This document shows, piece after piece, positions 27,941 to 37,900 of a DNA stretch of 64,000 nucleotides. The notes below the pieces were generated by a model. The model was not told the origin of the DNA. It saw only the letters and a program-made list of their open reading frames with translations, and searched no databases. A program made the translations under genes and the position numbers. Where the stretch lies: contig NZ_CP114029.1 in the NCBI RefSeq assembly GCF_026898155.1, forward strand, positions 1,619,501-1,683,500. The letters are read 5' to 3'. Every line of letters begins with the position of its first letter. Positions within the stretch are counted from its first letter, which is position 1. The stretch is from Jiella pelagia. Its GTDB lineage: Bacteria > Pseudomonadota > Alphaproteobacteria > Rhizobiales > Rhizobiaceae.

Positions 27941-28925
27941 ATGGACGCGGTGATTGTTCCGGCCGGAGCCTCGGCTCGCATCCGCCAAGGTCAATCTCGC
28001 GCTCCATGTCGTCGGCCGCAGGGACGACGGCTATCATCTCCTCGAAAGCCTCGTCGTCTTCGACGGAGGCGCGAGCGACGAGATCGCCGTCGCCTCGCGC
28101 GGCGAAGACGGCGGCAGCGATGGTTCTGGAGCGGACTGCGACGCGGACACAACGGGCGATCGCCTGACCGTCTCCGGCCGCTTCGCTTCGAGCGTTCCGA
28201 CCGGCGGAGACAACATCATCCTCAAGGCTGCCGCCCTCGCCCGTGCGGAATTTGCGAAGTTCGGGCTGAACCTTCCTCCCCTCGACATCGCGCTGTCGAA
28301 GCGTCTTCCGGTGGCCGCCGGCATCGGTGGCGGCTCGGCTGACGCTGCGGCGTTTCTAGCGCTCGTCTCGTCCGATGTGCCCGAGGAGGCGCGGCGGGCA
28401 CTCGCCGCCGCCGCCATCCGCCTCGGTGCCGACGTTCCGATGTGCCTTGCCGGCGAGGCGGCCTTCGTCTCCGGTATCGGCGAGGACATCCGGCCGATCG
28501 AGACGATGCCGGAGCTTGCGATGCTTCTGGTCAATCCGGGCATTGCCGTCGAGACCGCCGCCGTCTTCCGCATGCTCGGCCGCCGCGACAATCCGCCGAT
28601 GCCGGCGCTGCCGGGGCATGGCTTCAGGGGGCTCGACGAACTCGTTTCCTACCTCGCAGAAACCCGCAACGATCTGGCGCTCGCCGCCGGTTCGCTGGCC
28701 CCCGAGATCGAGATGGCGCGGTCGCAGCTGTTTGCCGTCGGCGCGGTCTTTGCCCGCATGTCGGGTTCCGGCGCGACGGTCTTCGGCCTCTTTGCGGACG
28801 CTGCCACGCGCGACGAAGCGGCCCGGAAAATTGCCGAGGAACAGCCGGGCTGGTGGCTGTCGCGCCCCGCCGTCATCGATGCGCCCGGCATCGACGGGCC
28901 CGGCATTTCAAGGAGTTCGCCATGA
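27941..28925 (+). CDS. ispE: 4-diphosphocytidyl-2-C-methyl-D-erythritol kinase (one-base frameshift)
   Basis: GHMP-family kinase of the MEP isoprenoid pathway. The ATP loop is LPVAAGIGGGSADAAAFLAL, the N-terminal motif is ASAKVNLALHVVGRRDDGYH and the C-terminal motif is FARMSGSGATVFGLF. Only the first ten codons are out of frame in the raw sequence: dropping a base from GAGCCTC (27966-27972) joins MDAVIVPAGARL to ASAKVNLAL. About 327 residues after correction. The stop overlaps the moaB start (ATGA), so translation is coupled. Essential in nearly all bacteria with this pathway, so a real frameshift is implausible. Confidence 0.92.
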
Positions 28926-29470
28926 GCGATACCGAACGCGCCTTCGTCCCCTTGTCGATCGCCGTCCTCACCGTCTCCGATACGCGCCAGCTGGCCGACG
29001 ATCGTTCCGGCGACACCCTTGCCGACCGGCTGACCGGCGCGGGTCACCGCCTCGCCGACCGCAGGATCGTCACCGACGACGTCGAGGCCATCCGCGCGGC
29101 GGTGAAGGCCTGGTGCGAGGCCCCAGACATCGACGTCGTCATCACCACCGGCGGCACCGGCTTCACCGGCCGCGACGTCACGCCGGAAGCGCTCGAACCT
29201 TTGTTCGAAAAACGCATGGACGGCTTTTCGGCGATCTTCCATCGGATCTCTTTCGAGAAGATCGGCGTCTCGACCATCCAGTCCCGCGCCACCGGCGGCG
29301 TCCTAAACGCCACCTTCGTCTTCGTCCTGCCCGGCTCTCCCGGCGCCTGCCGCGACGCCTGGGATCACATCCTGAAGGACCAGCTCGACTACCGGCACCG
29401 TCCCTGCAACTTCGTCGAGATCATGCCGCGCCTCGACGAGCATCTGCGCCGCGGTGGCCTCAGCGCCTGA
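28922..29470 (+). CDS. moaB: Molybdenum cofactor biosynthesis protein MoaB
   Basis: About 182 residues. It has the molybdopterin-binding fold motifs TVSDTRQLADDRSGDTLADR, ITTGGTGFTGRDVTPEAL and FVLPGSPGACRDAWDHIL. MoaB/Mog proteins adenylylate molybdopterin before metal insertion. Overlaps the ispE stop by four bases. No other cofactor genes are nearby, which is usual for alphaproteobacterial moaB next to ispE. Confidence 0.92.
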   Translation: MSDTERAFVPLSIAVLTVSDTRQLADDRSGDTLADRLTGAGHRLADRRIVTDDVEAIRAAVKAWCEAPDIDVVITTGGTGFTGRDVTPEALEPLFEKRMDGFSAIFHRISFEKIGVSTIQSRATGGVLNATFVFVLPGSPGACRDAWDHILKDQLDYRHRPCNFVEIMPRLDEHLRRGGLSA

Positions 29471-29489
29471 GGCGCGCCGTCCTCGTCCG

Positions 29490-31959
29490 TCACGAGGTGA
29501 TGCCGTTGTCCGCAAGGACGGCGAGGATCGCCTTGCGATAGGCGATGAAGGCCAGGTCCGGCCCGCTCGGTGCCGCAGGCTCTGGCGCCAGGGCCGACGG
29601 TTCGGGCACCGCCGCGCGTTGCCGCCTTGTGCCGCCCCGCGCCGAGTTCATCTTCCGCTCGGCCCAGTCGACGACGTAGCGCACCTTCTGGCCGGCCAGG
29701 AACGGGTTCGCCTTGATCACGCCCGGGCCGACGACGGCGACGACCGCCGCTTCCGGATCGGCCGAAAGCACCTGGCTGGCCCCGTCCATGCCGAGGAAAT
29801 GGGCGAGATAGAGCCGCCCTGCGGTGATCCTGTGGCCGCGCCGGACGAGATAGGCCTCGCCCTCGCGGGCGAGATTGCGGATCATCTCGCGCGACAGCGT
29901 CGGATCGTAGCGAAGGTCGAGGATCTCGCGCTGTGAGAGGCTGCCGGCGAGATCCGGCCGGTAGGTGCGGATCATTCGCAGCCAGGTCGAGGAGATGAAC
30001 TGGCCGAGGCCCGTCGCGCTCGACAGCGGGTTCTTCGCCCGGGCATTGCCGCCGCTCTCCACCTTGACGATCCATGCGACCAGTTGATCGACGGCGCCGG
30101 CGGCCGAGACCGTCGGCGCATCGTTGCCGACGGCTGCCGCAACGCCGGAGGGAGCCGCGCGCCCCCCGGCACCCAGGGGATCGACCGCCTCGGCGCCGAC
30201 ATAGAGCCTCGAAATGCAGATGCGGCCCGGTCGACAAGCCGGTGGTGCCCACATATCCGATCAGTTCCCCCGCTGCGAGCTTCCGGCCGGCTTTGAGATC
30301 GGGGGCGAAGCGGCTGAGATGGGCATAGCGGGTCTCGCGCCCGCCGCCGTGGTCGATCCGCACGAGATTGCCGTAGCCCTTGCCATCGCCGGCATAAGCG
30401 AGGGTGCCGGCAAAGGCGGCATGCACTGACGTGCCGCGGGGCGCTGCCCAGTCGACGCCCTTGTGGATGCGCACGGTCTTGAGGATCGGATGGCGGCGCG
30501 GGCCGAAGGTCGAGGTCAGAACGCCCTTGACCGGCACGACCATGCCGTCGGGCATCCCGATCTCGGACGTCGGGCCGCTTGCGCCGGGCCCGCTCTTGCC
30601 ATCGTGGCAGGTCGGGATCTCGGCAGATGGTCGGAAGACGAAACAGGCGAGCGGCCCCTCGCGGCGGCTCACCGCCGCATAACGCACGTTTCCCGTCACG
30701 GCCGAGCCATCGCCGGCAGGCTTGGCGTCATAGAGAAGGTCGAAACGGTCGTCCGGCGTCGCGATGGCGTCGAGATCGTGATCCCGGGACAGGAGCATGA
30801 TGGCTTCGCCGACCACCTCCATCGGCACGCCGTTGCGGATACCGGTGGAATAGATCGCGTCTAGCAGCCGGTACTGGCGCTCCCCCGGGGCATCCTCGTT
30901 GGCCTTTTGTGCCAGGTCGTCCGCGGCGAAGGGATCGACTCCGAGGGAAAAGCTGCCGCCGGCCTCGCGCGCCAGAGTGCCGAGATAGGTCTTGTCGGCA
31001 TAGAGCGACAATTGCCCGACGACGAGCGTCGCGTCGCTGCTTGCCCGCAGCCCACGGACACCGATCACCATATTGGGCGCAAGTTCCTCGACATTGAGGA
31101 GATCGCGGGCCGCCGCGGCGGCGACCTCGGCGTCCTTGCGCTCGAAGCCTCGCTCGCCCAGGAATCGGGTGAGCGGCAGCGGCGCCAAGATCCGCTCGCC
31201 GAAGGTCTCGGTCTCGGCGAAGCGCTCGCTCTCCGGGCGCAGCCGGGCGAGGCTCGTCGTGTCCTCGATCCGGGTCCTCTCGAATGCCGGCAGGGGTGCT
31301 GTGCCCTCGCCGACGGTCTCGCCCCAGCCGGCGCCCTCGGCATCCTCGATGCCGGCACCGCCGGCACCTTCGCCGGGTGCGTCCATCCCACTTGCCGCAT
31401 CGCCCTTCTCCGCGACCGCCGTGGCGTTCAAGTCGACCATCTCTGCCGGCGCGGCGTCGCGCTGGGCCTGAAAGAAGGCGAAGTCGGCCTGGCTGGAGGG
31501 GATCTGGACCATCAGCCGCTCGCCGGCGCTGACCAGCCGGTCCGACAGAAGCATCAATTCCCGCGCCGCAACCGCTTCCGCAAGGCTTTCGGGTCGATCG
31601 AGCGTCTTCAGCCGCGAGGCAGGCCCGGCCGCCCCGCCGAGCGTCACGATCAGCGGATCACCGGGCAGGTCGAGCATCGTCGGCCCGGCAATGCCGGCCT
31701 CGGCAAGGCCGGCCTCGATCTCGATCTGCGCCGCGCCATCGTCCTCCGCGGCGAGACTGAGTTCCGCGTCGATCGGGATCGGGTGGTTCGCCGGCATCAG
31801 GACGTAAGCGATGGCTCCGAGGCACAACGCGGCGCCGACGACGCCACCGACCAGCCGTTTTCGCATGCGCCTTGCCGCACGCTGGCGCCTTTGGTCGAGG
31901 CGGTCGCTGCGAAACGCCGGGTCGATGCGGTGGGTCTCGGCCTCGTGGCGCACCGCCAT
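29490..31959 (-). CDS. Peptidoglycan hydrolase with M23 endopeptidase and lytic transglycosylase domains (one-base frameshift)
   Basis: About 822 residues after correction. N-terminal membrane anchor (LVGGVVGAALCLGAIAYVLM), a long disordered region and a beta-rich region, then an M23 metallopeptidase domain with zinc ligands in RIHKGVDWAAP and GPHLHFE. The raw frame breaks at GAGCCTC (30204-30210) right after HLHFE; removing one base gives HLHFELYVGAEAVDP and continues without a stop into a transglycosylase SLT-like domain (VAWIVKVESGGNARAKNPLS, catalytic Glu, then ATGLGQFISSTW). It should cut both peptide and glycan strands of peptidoglycan in the periplasm. The stop is 20 bases from the convergent moaB. 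Confidence 0.85.
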
Positions 31960-32202
31960 CGCCGCCTCAGTCGAGAGCGCAAGCGCCCAACCCGATGCCC
32001 TGCGCGGCAGCTTGACCGGGCGCGAGGCCGGTCGCCGGCATCGGAGCGATCGAGATCGGCGGGCTGAGGGGCAAGCTCGGTGTCCTTCGAGCGTCCGGAT
32101 TGGCTGTCGACACTAGCTCAGCATGAGATCGATTTCTACCGATGATTGAATCCGCTATTGGTCCGTGATTCATTCGGATGACAGGTCGCGTCGCAAGCCC
32201 GA

Positions 32203-32688
32203 TCAGAAGCGCGGCGACAGGAACAGCGTCCAGCGCGAAACGGCCTCCGTGTCGACCTCCAGAAACTTCGCCGGCCGATAGCCGCGCTGGAAGCAGGCTT
32301 CTGTGCCGACGATCTCGAAGCTCTTCGCGCCGACACACATTTCGGTCGAACCATAGAGCACCGGGCGCCCGAAGACGTCTTCGGCATGGACATAGACGTA
32401 GCGGGCGGACAGTTCGTCGCGGATGGTGGTGGCACAACGGTTTGCGCCGACGATCCACCAGCCTCGGGTCGAAAAGCCGTCGCCGGCGTCGCGGCCGATG
32501 GCGACGTTGACGACGTCGAGGGACTGGTTGCAGACGACGAACTGGGCGTGCGCGGCGCCGACTGAAAATAGCGCTGCGGCAAGCACCACTGTCCCCGCAA
32601 GGACCGACGAGGTTCCCCCGCGTCGGCAGCGCACGCGGCCACATCGCGCTTGCGCCGCTGCGGCCCGATCCCCACGCGACAGCGCCAT
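32203..32688 (-). CDS. DUF1036 secreted protein
   Basis: About 161 residues. Signal peptide (VLAGTVVLAAALFSVGAAHA), then FVVCNQSLDVVNVAIGRDAG, GWWIVGANRCATTI and paired cysteines typical of DUF1036 proteins. These are small periplasmic proteins widespread in alphaproteobacteria, function unknown; some gene neighbourhoods link them to envelope biogenesis. The region between it and the M23 gene (31960-32202) holds nothing recognisable. Confidence 0.85.
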   Translation of the reverse strand: MALSRGDRAAAAQARCGRVRCRRGGTSSVLAGTVVLAAALFSVGAAHAQFVVCNQSLDVVNVAIGRDAGDGFSTRGWWIVGANRCATTIRDELSARYVYVHAEDVFGRPVLYGSTEMCVGAKSFEIVGTEACFQRGYRPAKFLEVDTEAVSRWTLFLSPRF

Positions 32689-32774
32689 CGGAAATCTGTA
32701 TCCTCCAAAGCCAGCATGATAGAGGTTTCTATCAAAGGTTGATGATGGGTTCCAGAGAGAGCGTGAGCGGCAGT

Positions 32775-33359
32775 ATGAAAAGCAGGATCAATTCAGACAG
32801 CGTGTCGAACCAGCAACCGGCCGCGCGGAGGAATTTTGCGACGGCCCTCGGGCGGCTCGTGCGGATGGCGGCAGCCGGCGGATCGGCCGCGCTTCTCGCC
32901 GCCGGCCTGACTTTTGGCCCATCAGGCGCCCTCGCCCAGGACAGCGGAGCCGCGGCGGGAGCCGCTCTGACCGGCGGGAGCACCGAGACCACCGCGCAGC
33001 CGGAGACCCAGAACCGCCTCAGCCTCGAACTCAACAATGCCGTCGACGAAGCCGGCCTCTGCCGCCTTTCCTACGTCGCGGTGAACAGCACGAGCCAGCC
33101 GCTCGAGACGGTCTCCTACGACGTCGTCGTCTTCGACACGAACGGTCAGGTTTCGCAATTCCTCGTCCTGCAGTTCGGGCAGCTTCCGGCCGGCAAGACC
33201 AAGGTGGTGCAGTTCGATCTCGCCGATCAGCCCTGCGACGGGATCTCGCGCATCCTCGTCAACGATGTGGCGGAATGCCAGACGAGCCAGGGCAATGCCG
33301 GGATCTGCATGGACGCGCTCAGCCCGTCGTCGCGCACCGCCATCACCTTCGACACCTAA
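32775..33359 (+). CDS. Secreted beta-rich protein opening an ExbB/ExbD operon
   Basis: About 194 residues from ATG 32775 (ATG 32742 is possible). A long N-region with a twin arginine (AARRNFATALGRL) leads to a hydrophobic stretch and ALA-Q cleavage site, so Tat export is possible. The mature part (LSLELNNAVDEAGLCRLSYV, VQFDLADQPCDGISRILVND) has four or more cysteines and a beta-sandwich look. I have seen the same pattern next to exbB/exbD genes in other alphaproteobacteria, sometimes labelled a Tat signal domain protein. Role unknown. First gene of the operon; 18 bases before the exbB-like gene. Confidence 0.7.
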   Translation: MKSRINSDSVSNQQPAARRNFATALGRLVRMAAAGGSAALLAAGLTFGPSGALAQDSGAAAGAALTGGSTETTAQPETQNRLSLELNNAVDEAGLCRLSYVAVNSTSQPLETVSYDVVVFDTNGQVSQFLVLQFGQLPAGKTKVVQFDLADQPCDGISRILVNDVAECQTSQGNAGICMDALSPSSRTAITFDT

Positions 33360-33377
33360 GAGCGCGGCGGCCGCATC

Positions 33378-34073
33378 ATGTGGGAGATCCTCGCCTCGCA
33401 GCTTGCCTCCAGCGCCGGGCCGATCCTCGTCGTGCTCATGCTCCTGTCGATCGCCGGCCTCGCCGTGTCGATCGTCAAGGCGGTCGAGTTCCGGCGGGCA
33501 GGCGTCGGCCGGTCCGGCGAGAGCCGATCCTTCGCCAGCGAGGCCGGTCGGGCGCCGCTGCTGCGCGCCAATGTTCTCGCCGCCGCCAGGGCCGCGCTGT
33601 CCGAAGCCCCGCCCGGTCCGGAAGGGCGCGAGCGGGCCGGTGCGCTGGCCGAGGAGGCGGCGATCGAAGGCCTTGCGCGGCTGTCGCGGCATCTGCCGTT
33701 TCTCGACGCGATCGTCCAGGCCGCGCCGATGCTCGGCCTGCTCGGCACGGTCTTCGGCATGATCGAAGTGTTCTTCACCATGTCGGGCACCCAAGGCGCC
33801 ATCGATCCGGCGCTGCTGTCGGCCGGCATCTTCGCCGCCCTGATCACCACGGCGGCAGGCCTCGTCGTCGCCATCCCGTTCTTCTTCGCCGCCGCCTATT
33901 TCGACGCCGCCCTCGAAGCCGAAACGCGGGCGATCGAGGGGCTGATCCTCAGGGCGATCCACGGCGAGACGCCCCGCGGCACGGCCTATTCCCGCAGGCG
34001 TCTGGCAAAGTTCGTGCCCGAAGAGGGGGCCGGCAGCGGCGACCTCGACCGGGCGCTCGCCCGGCCGCGCTGA
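33378..34073 (+). CDS. MotA/TolQ/ExbB proton channel family protein
   Basis: About 231 residues with three membrane segments: one N-terminal and two after the cytoplasmic loop (QAAPMLGLLGTVFGMIEVFF and GIFAALITTAAGLVVAIPFF), the channel-forming pair of this family. With ExbD/TolR partners it would convert proton flow into mechanical work on a TonB/TolA-like protein. It is followed by two exbD-like genes and a TonB-like gene. Confidence 0.9.
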   Translation: MWEILASQLASSAGPILVVLMLLSIAGLAVSIVKAVEFRRAGVGRSGESRSFASEAGRAPLLRANVLAAARAALSEAPPGPEGRERAGALAEEAAIEGLARLSRHLPFLDAIVQAAPMLGLLGTVFGMIEVFFTMSGTQGAIDPALLSAGIFAALITTAAGLVVAIPFFFAAAYFDAALEAETRAIEGLILRAIHGETPRGTAYSRRRLAKFVPEEGAGSGDLDRALARPR

Positions 34074-34076
34074 ACC

Positions 34077-34535
34077 ATGCGCCGGGGACGTGGCCGGACA
34101 AGGCGGCGATTCGTTCTGACGCCGCTCGTCGACGTCATCTTCCTGCTCGTCATTTTCTTCGCTCTTTCCTCGCGCATCGCCCCGTTCGGCCTGATCGAAG
34201 TGACGGGACAAGGGCGCACGGCGGTCACGGGCGAAGGCGCCCCGGCACAGCCTGCAAGCCGGAGCGTGGCGCCGGCCGACGAGACGCTGGTCGTGTCGCA
34301 GGGCCGGGCGCGGATCGGCTCGCGCGTCTTGACGCTCAATGAACTGCGACCGGCGGCCGTAGAGATGCGCGAGGCCGGCGTCGGCTCGATCCTTCTCCTG
34401 ACGGCGCGAAGCGCGCGTACCGAGGATGTCGCCAGGGCGCTCGATGCCCTCAGGCGCGCCGGCCTCGCCAATGTCCGGCTGGTCGCGGCTCCCGCCGAGA
34501 CGACGGGAACGGGCGGCGCGGAGGCCTTGCCGTGA
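34077..34535 (+). CDS. ExbD/TolR family protein, first copy
   Basis: About 152 residues. One N-terminal membrane segment with the functional aspartate (LTPLVDVIFLLVIFFALSSR) and a periplasmic domain of about 100 residues. Starts 3 bases after the exbB-like stop and overlaps the next gene's start. This copy has the conserved membrane Asp, so it is probably the proton-carrying partner. Confidence 0.9.
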   Translation: MRRGRGRTRRRFVLTPLVDVIFLLVIFFALSSRIAPFGLIEVTGQGRTAVTGEGAPAQPASRSVAPADETLVVSQGRARIGSRVLTLNELRPAAVEMREAGVGSILLLTARSARTEDVARALDALRRAGLANVRLVAAPAETTGTGGAEALP

Positions 34536-34985
34536 CACTCCGCCGTCTTGCCTCCGCAAGGAAGGGCCTGCGGCCCGCCCGCCGCCGCCCCCGGGCCGAT
34601 CCGGCCATGCCGACGATCAACATCGTCTTCCTGCTGCTGCTGTTCTTCCTCCTTGCCGGCACCCTCACCGCGCCGGGCGAAAGCGAGATCGACCCGGCGA
34701 GGATCGACGCCACCGCCGGCGAGCGCCTGCCGCGGCCGCTGCTGGCGATCACCGAAGACGGGGCGCTCAGCCTCGACGGCCGGGCGATCGACCGCGCCCA
34801 GCTCGCCGGGGCGGTGGCCGAGCCTCGCCGTGCCGAAGGGCGACGACAGGCCGACGCTGTACGTCCTCGCCGCGAGCGGCCTTGCGGCGAGCCTCCTCGT
34901 CCAGGTTCTCGGCGAAGCCTCGGCCGCCGGCGCCGCGACCAGCCTCGTCGTCCTCAATGCCGGCAGCGGGAAGGCCTCGCCATGA
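34532..34985 (+). CDS. ExbD/TolR-like protein, second copy (one-base frameshift)
   Basis: About 150 residues after correction. The single membrane segment (INIVFLLLLFFLLAGTLTAP) has no aspartate; the equivalent position is an Asn or hydrophobic residue, unlike the first copy, so this is likely a structural rather than a proton-binding partner. The start is GTG 34532, overlapping the first copy's stop. Raw sequence breaks at GAGCCTC (34820-34826); removing one base gives GAVAELAVPKGDDRPTLYVL and a stop at 34985 that overlaps the next ATG. That overlap independently supports the corrected frame. Confidence 0.85.
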
Positions 34986-37900
34986 GGGCCGAAACGCGGC
35001 TCTGGGCGATCGCCGGAGGTCTGTCGCTGGCAATCCATACCGGACTAGGGGCGATCGCCCTCCTGCTTCTGCCCGAGACCGTGCGTCGAGAGCCGCAGGA
35101 AACCGCCATCACCATCGAAGAGACGCGAACGTCCACGCTAGAGCCGGCCCGTGCCTCAAGTCCCGAGCCCGTCCACGCCAGCCGGGCCGGTCCCGTCCGG
35201 CCGCGCGCCCGGGAGCTTTCGGCCACGCGGCCGACGAACCGGGCGGAGGTCCGAAGCCCGGCACCGGTCTCACCGCGCGGGGACGCAGCGGCCGAGATAG
35301 TGTCCGCGGCCGGGCCTCAGAGGCGACTTGCGCCGGAGGGGCGCCGCACGCCGCTGGCTCCCTTAACGCCGGATGCGCTCGCTCCAAGCGGCCGGTCCGT
35401 CGTGGCCGAAAGCCGGCGACCCTCGATGGGAGTGGAAAGCCGCGCCGAGCCGACCTTGCTCGAAAACCGGCCGCAGCCGACCCGGCTTTCCGCAGCCGAG
35501 CCGGAGGCGGCTCGCACCGACGCGGCAAGGCCCGTTCCCGCGTCGCCAGCGCCGGGGATGCTGGCGCCGACTTCGCCCATGACGGTGGCCGCAGCCTTTC
35601 CTGAAAGCACCCCCGCCGGCCAGACGGCGCCTCTTCCGGCCGAATACGCTGCTCCTCGCGAGATCGCTCCCTCGGCGCCCGATGCGCTGGCACCGGGCGG
35701 GCAGCCCGTCGTGGCCGAAAGTCGGCTGCCGTCGGCGGGGGTGGAGAGCCTTCAGTCGTCGGCTGAACTCGCCGCCGTCCAGCCGGAAGCCGCTGCGACG
35801 AACCCGGCGGGGCCAGCCGTAGGGACGTCCGAGCCGGAGATGCTCGCCCCCGCCTCTCCCGGCGTCGTGGCAGCCGTCGATCCCGAGGGCGCCCTTGCCA
35901 GTCAGATGGCGTTCTCAGTGGCCGAAACTTCCGGGCCCCGCATGATCGCTCCATCGATGCCCGATGCGCTCGCGCCGAGGCCGCAGCCCCTCCTGGTCGA
36001 AGGCCGGCAGCCGCCGCAGGCCAACGAAAGCCGGCGGCAGCCGACCGAACTTTCCGCCGCCGAGCCGGAAACGGCGCGCGCCGATGCTCCAAGGCCAGCC
36101 GCGCCGAACCCCGAGCCCGAAAGGCTCGCCTCCGCCTCGCCCACGCCGATGGCGTCGATCGCCGAACCGGGTGCCGCTGTCACGAGCGCGCCGAGGCAGT
36201 CCCCTTCCGCTCCTGAGCCGGAGAAGGTCGCGGCCACCTCGCCCCTGGCGCTTGTGGCGGCCGATACTGACCGTGCCCTCGCCGGCCGGGCGGTGCCCGT
36301 TCCGGCCCAGTCTCCCGCGCCGCAAGCACTCGAAGCGGCTCCGGGCGAAACGGCCGCTCCGACGCTTCGCCTGGCCGAGGCCGTGGCGCCCTTCCGCAGT
36401 GGCACGATCGCGGAGACGGTTGCCGGCGTCGCGGCAGAACGAGCCTCGCCGAAGCCTCTTTCGCCGGGGGCCGAGCGCTCGGCTCTTGAACCGGTGCGAC
36501 CGGCGCGAGCCGAATTTGCAGCGCTTGAGCCGGACGCGGCGGCGCCGAAGGTCGCCATGCCGCCGCTCCGGGCTCCGGCGAGGCCCGCCAACGCCACGGT
36601 GGGCCTGCCTGGTGCAGTCGAGCCGACCGGCGCGGGGCAAACGATGCGGCCTCGGCCTCCGCAACAAGTGGCGGCCGTCGCCGCAGACGCCGAAGCGGTT
36701 TCGCCGACGAGCCCCGAGCGGACACTGCCGATCGAAGCGGCAGCAGAAGCCCGGTCGCCATCCCCGACCGCCTTGAACCAATCGGACGCTGCCGGTTCGG
36801 TGCTGGCGGCGAACGTCGCCGGAGACAGCGCCGCAGTGGCCTTGCCTGCCGCGGCGCTGCGTACTCGGCCCGAAACCGTTACCGCTGGCTCCGCTTTCGA
36901 GGCGCTTGTTCCGACACAGCCAGAGCCCGGCGAGGCCGTTGCCGATACTGCCATCGCGGAAACCGCCGCCGAGACGACGGTCATCAGAGCGGCAACCTCT
37001 TCCGCGCCGCCGGCCGCACCCAATCCTGTCCCGCTCGCCGCCCTGCGTCCAGAGACGGCGCAGTCCGGCCGGCAGGACAGGACCAGGCTGGCCTGGGCGG
37101 CCCCGACGGGAGCGATCGCGGCAAGAGTGGCCACGGACGAGTTGCCCGCCTTGCCATCGTCGACCGTTCTTCGCGGCGAAACAGAACAAGCCGCGCGCGT
37201 CGCCGCCGCATCCGCAGTTTCCGCCCGTCGCGCCGAGCCGGAGCGGACAGTCGCCGCAGAGGTCTCCCCTGCGCCACTTGCCGGCAAAGTTTCAGGTGAA
37301 GCAATCGCCCCAAGCGCGGCTGCGACCGCCGCGACAAATGCCGCGATCGCGGCGTCATCTGCAGGCTCTGCGACCCCTGCGAACCGCGTGAATTCCACGA
37401 CCGCGACCAATCCGGCACAGCCGACAGTCGCTCCAGTCGCGCGGCTCGCCGCCGCGCCGCGTGCGACCGCCGCCCCGGCGCCGGCCGTCAATGCGGCGGC
37501 GGCCGCTGCGGTGGTGGACACGCCTGCGACAGCGACCGAGGCCACGCTCGCTCCGCTCACCGCCTCGCAACCGCCCGCCGTCGCACCCTCTGCCGTCGTC
37601 CCCGGCCCGGCCGCTCAGGTGGGACCTCGCCGGACCGATCCGGCCGGCCGAACCGAAGACGCCCGGATCGCCGCGGCCTCTCCCCGACAGCGGCAGACTA
37701 TCGCCGGGACCTCGGTCGATCCCACCGCCTCGTCAGGGTCACAGGACGGCGACGACCGGGCGCGGGCGACGCTGTCCGATCTCGTCGCCGCCTATCCGGG
37801 GGGTGAGTGCTTCGCGGCGCTGACGCAGGCCGGCAAGGCCGCCGGCGAATTCCGCATCACGGCGCTTTCGGACGATCAGAGCCGGCTCGAGGATTTTGCC

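Noticed and set aside
36441..36447. GAGCCTC in the TonB-like gene as a fifteenth frameshift
   Set aside because: The N-terminal anchor and the C-terminal folded domain are in the same frame, so a single shift between them is impossible.
35902..37560. A 552-residue minus-strand alanine/serine-rich frame
   Set aside because: Shadow of the low-complexity TonB-like linker; no start signal or family.
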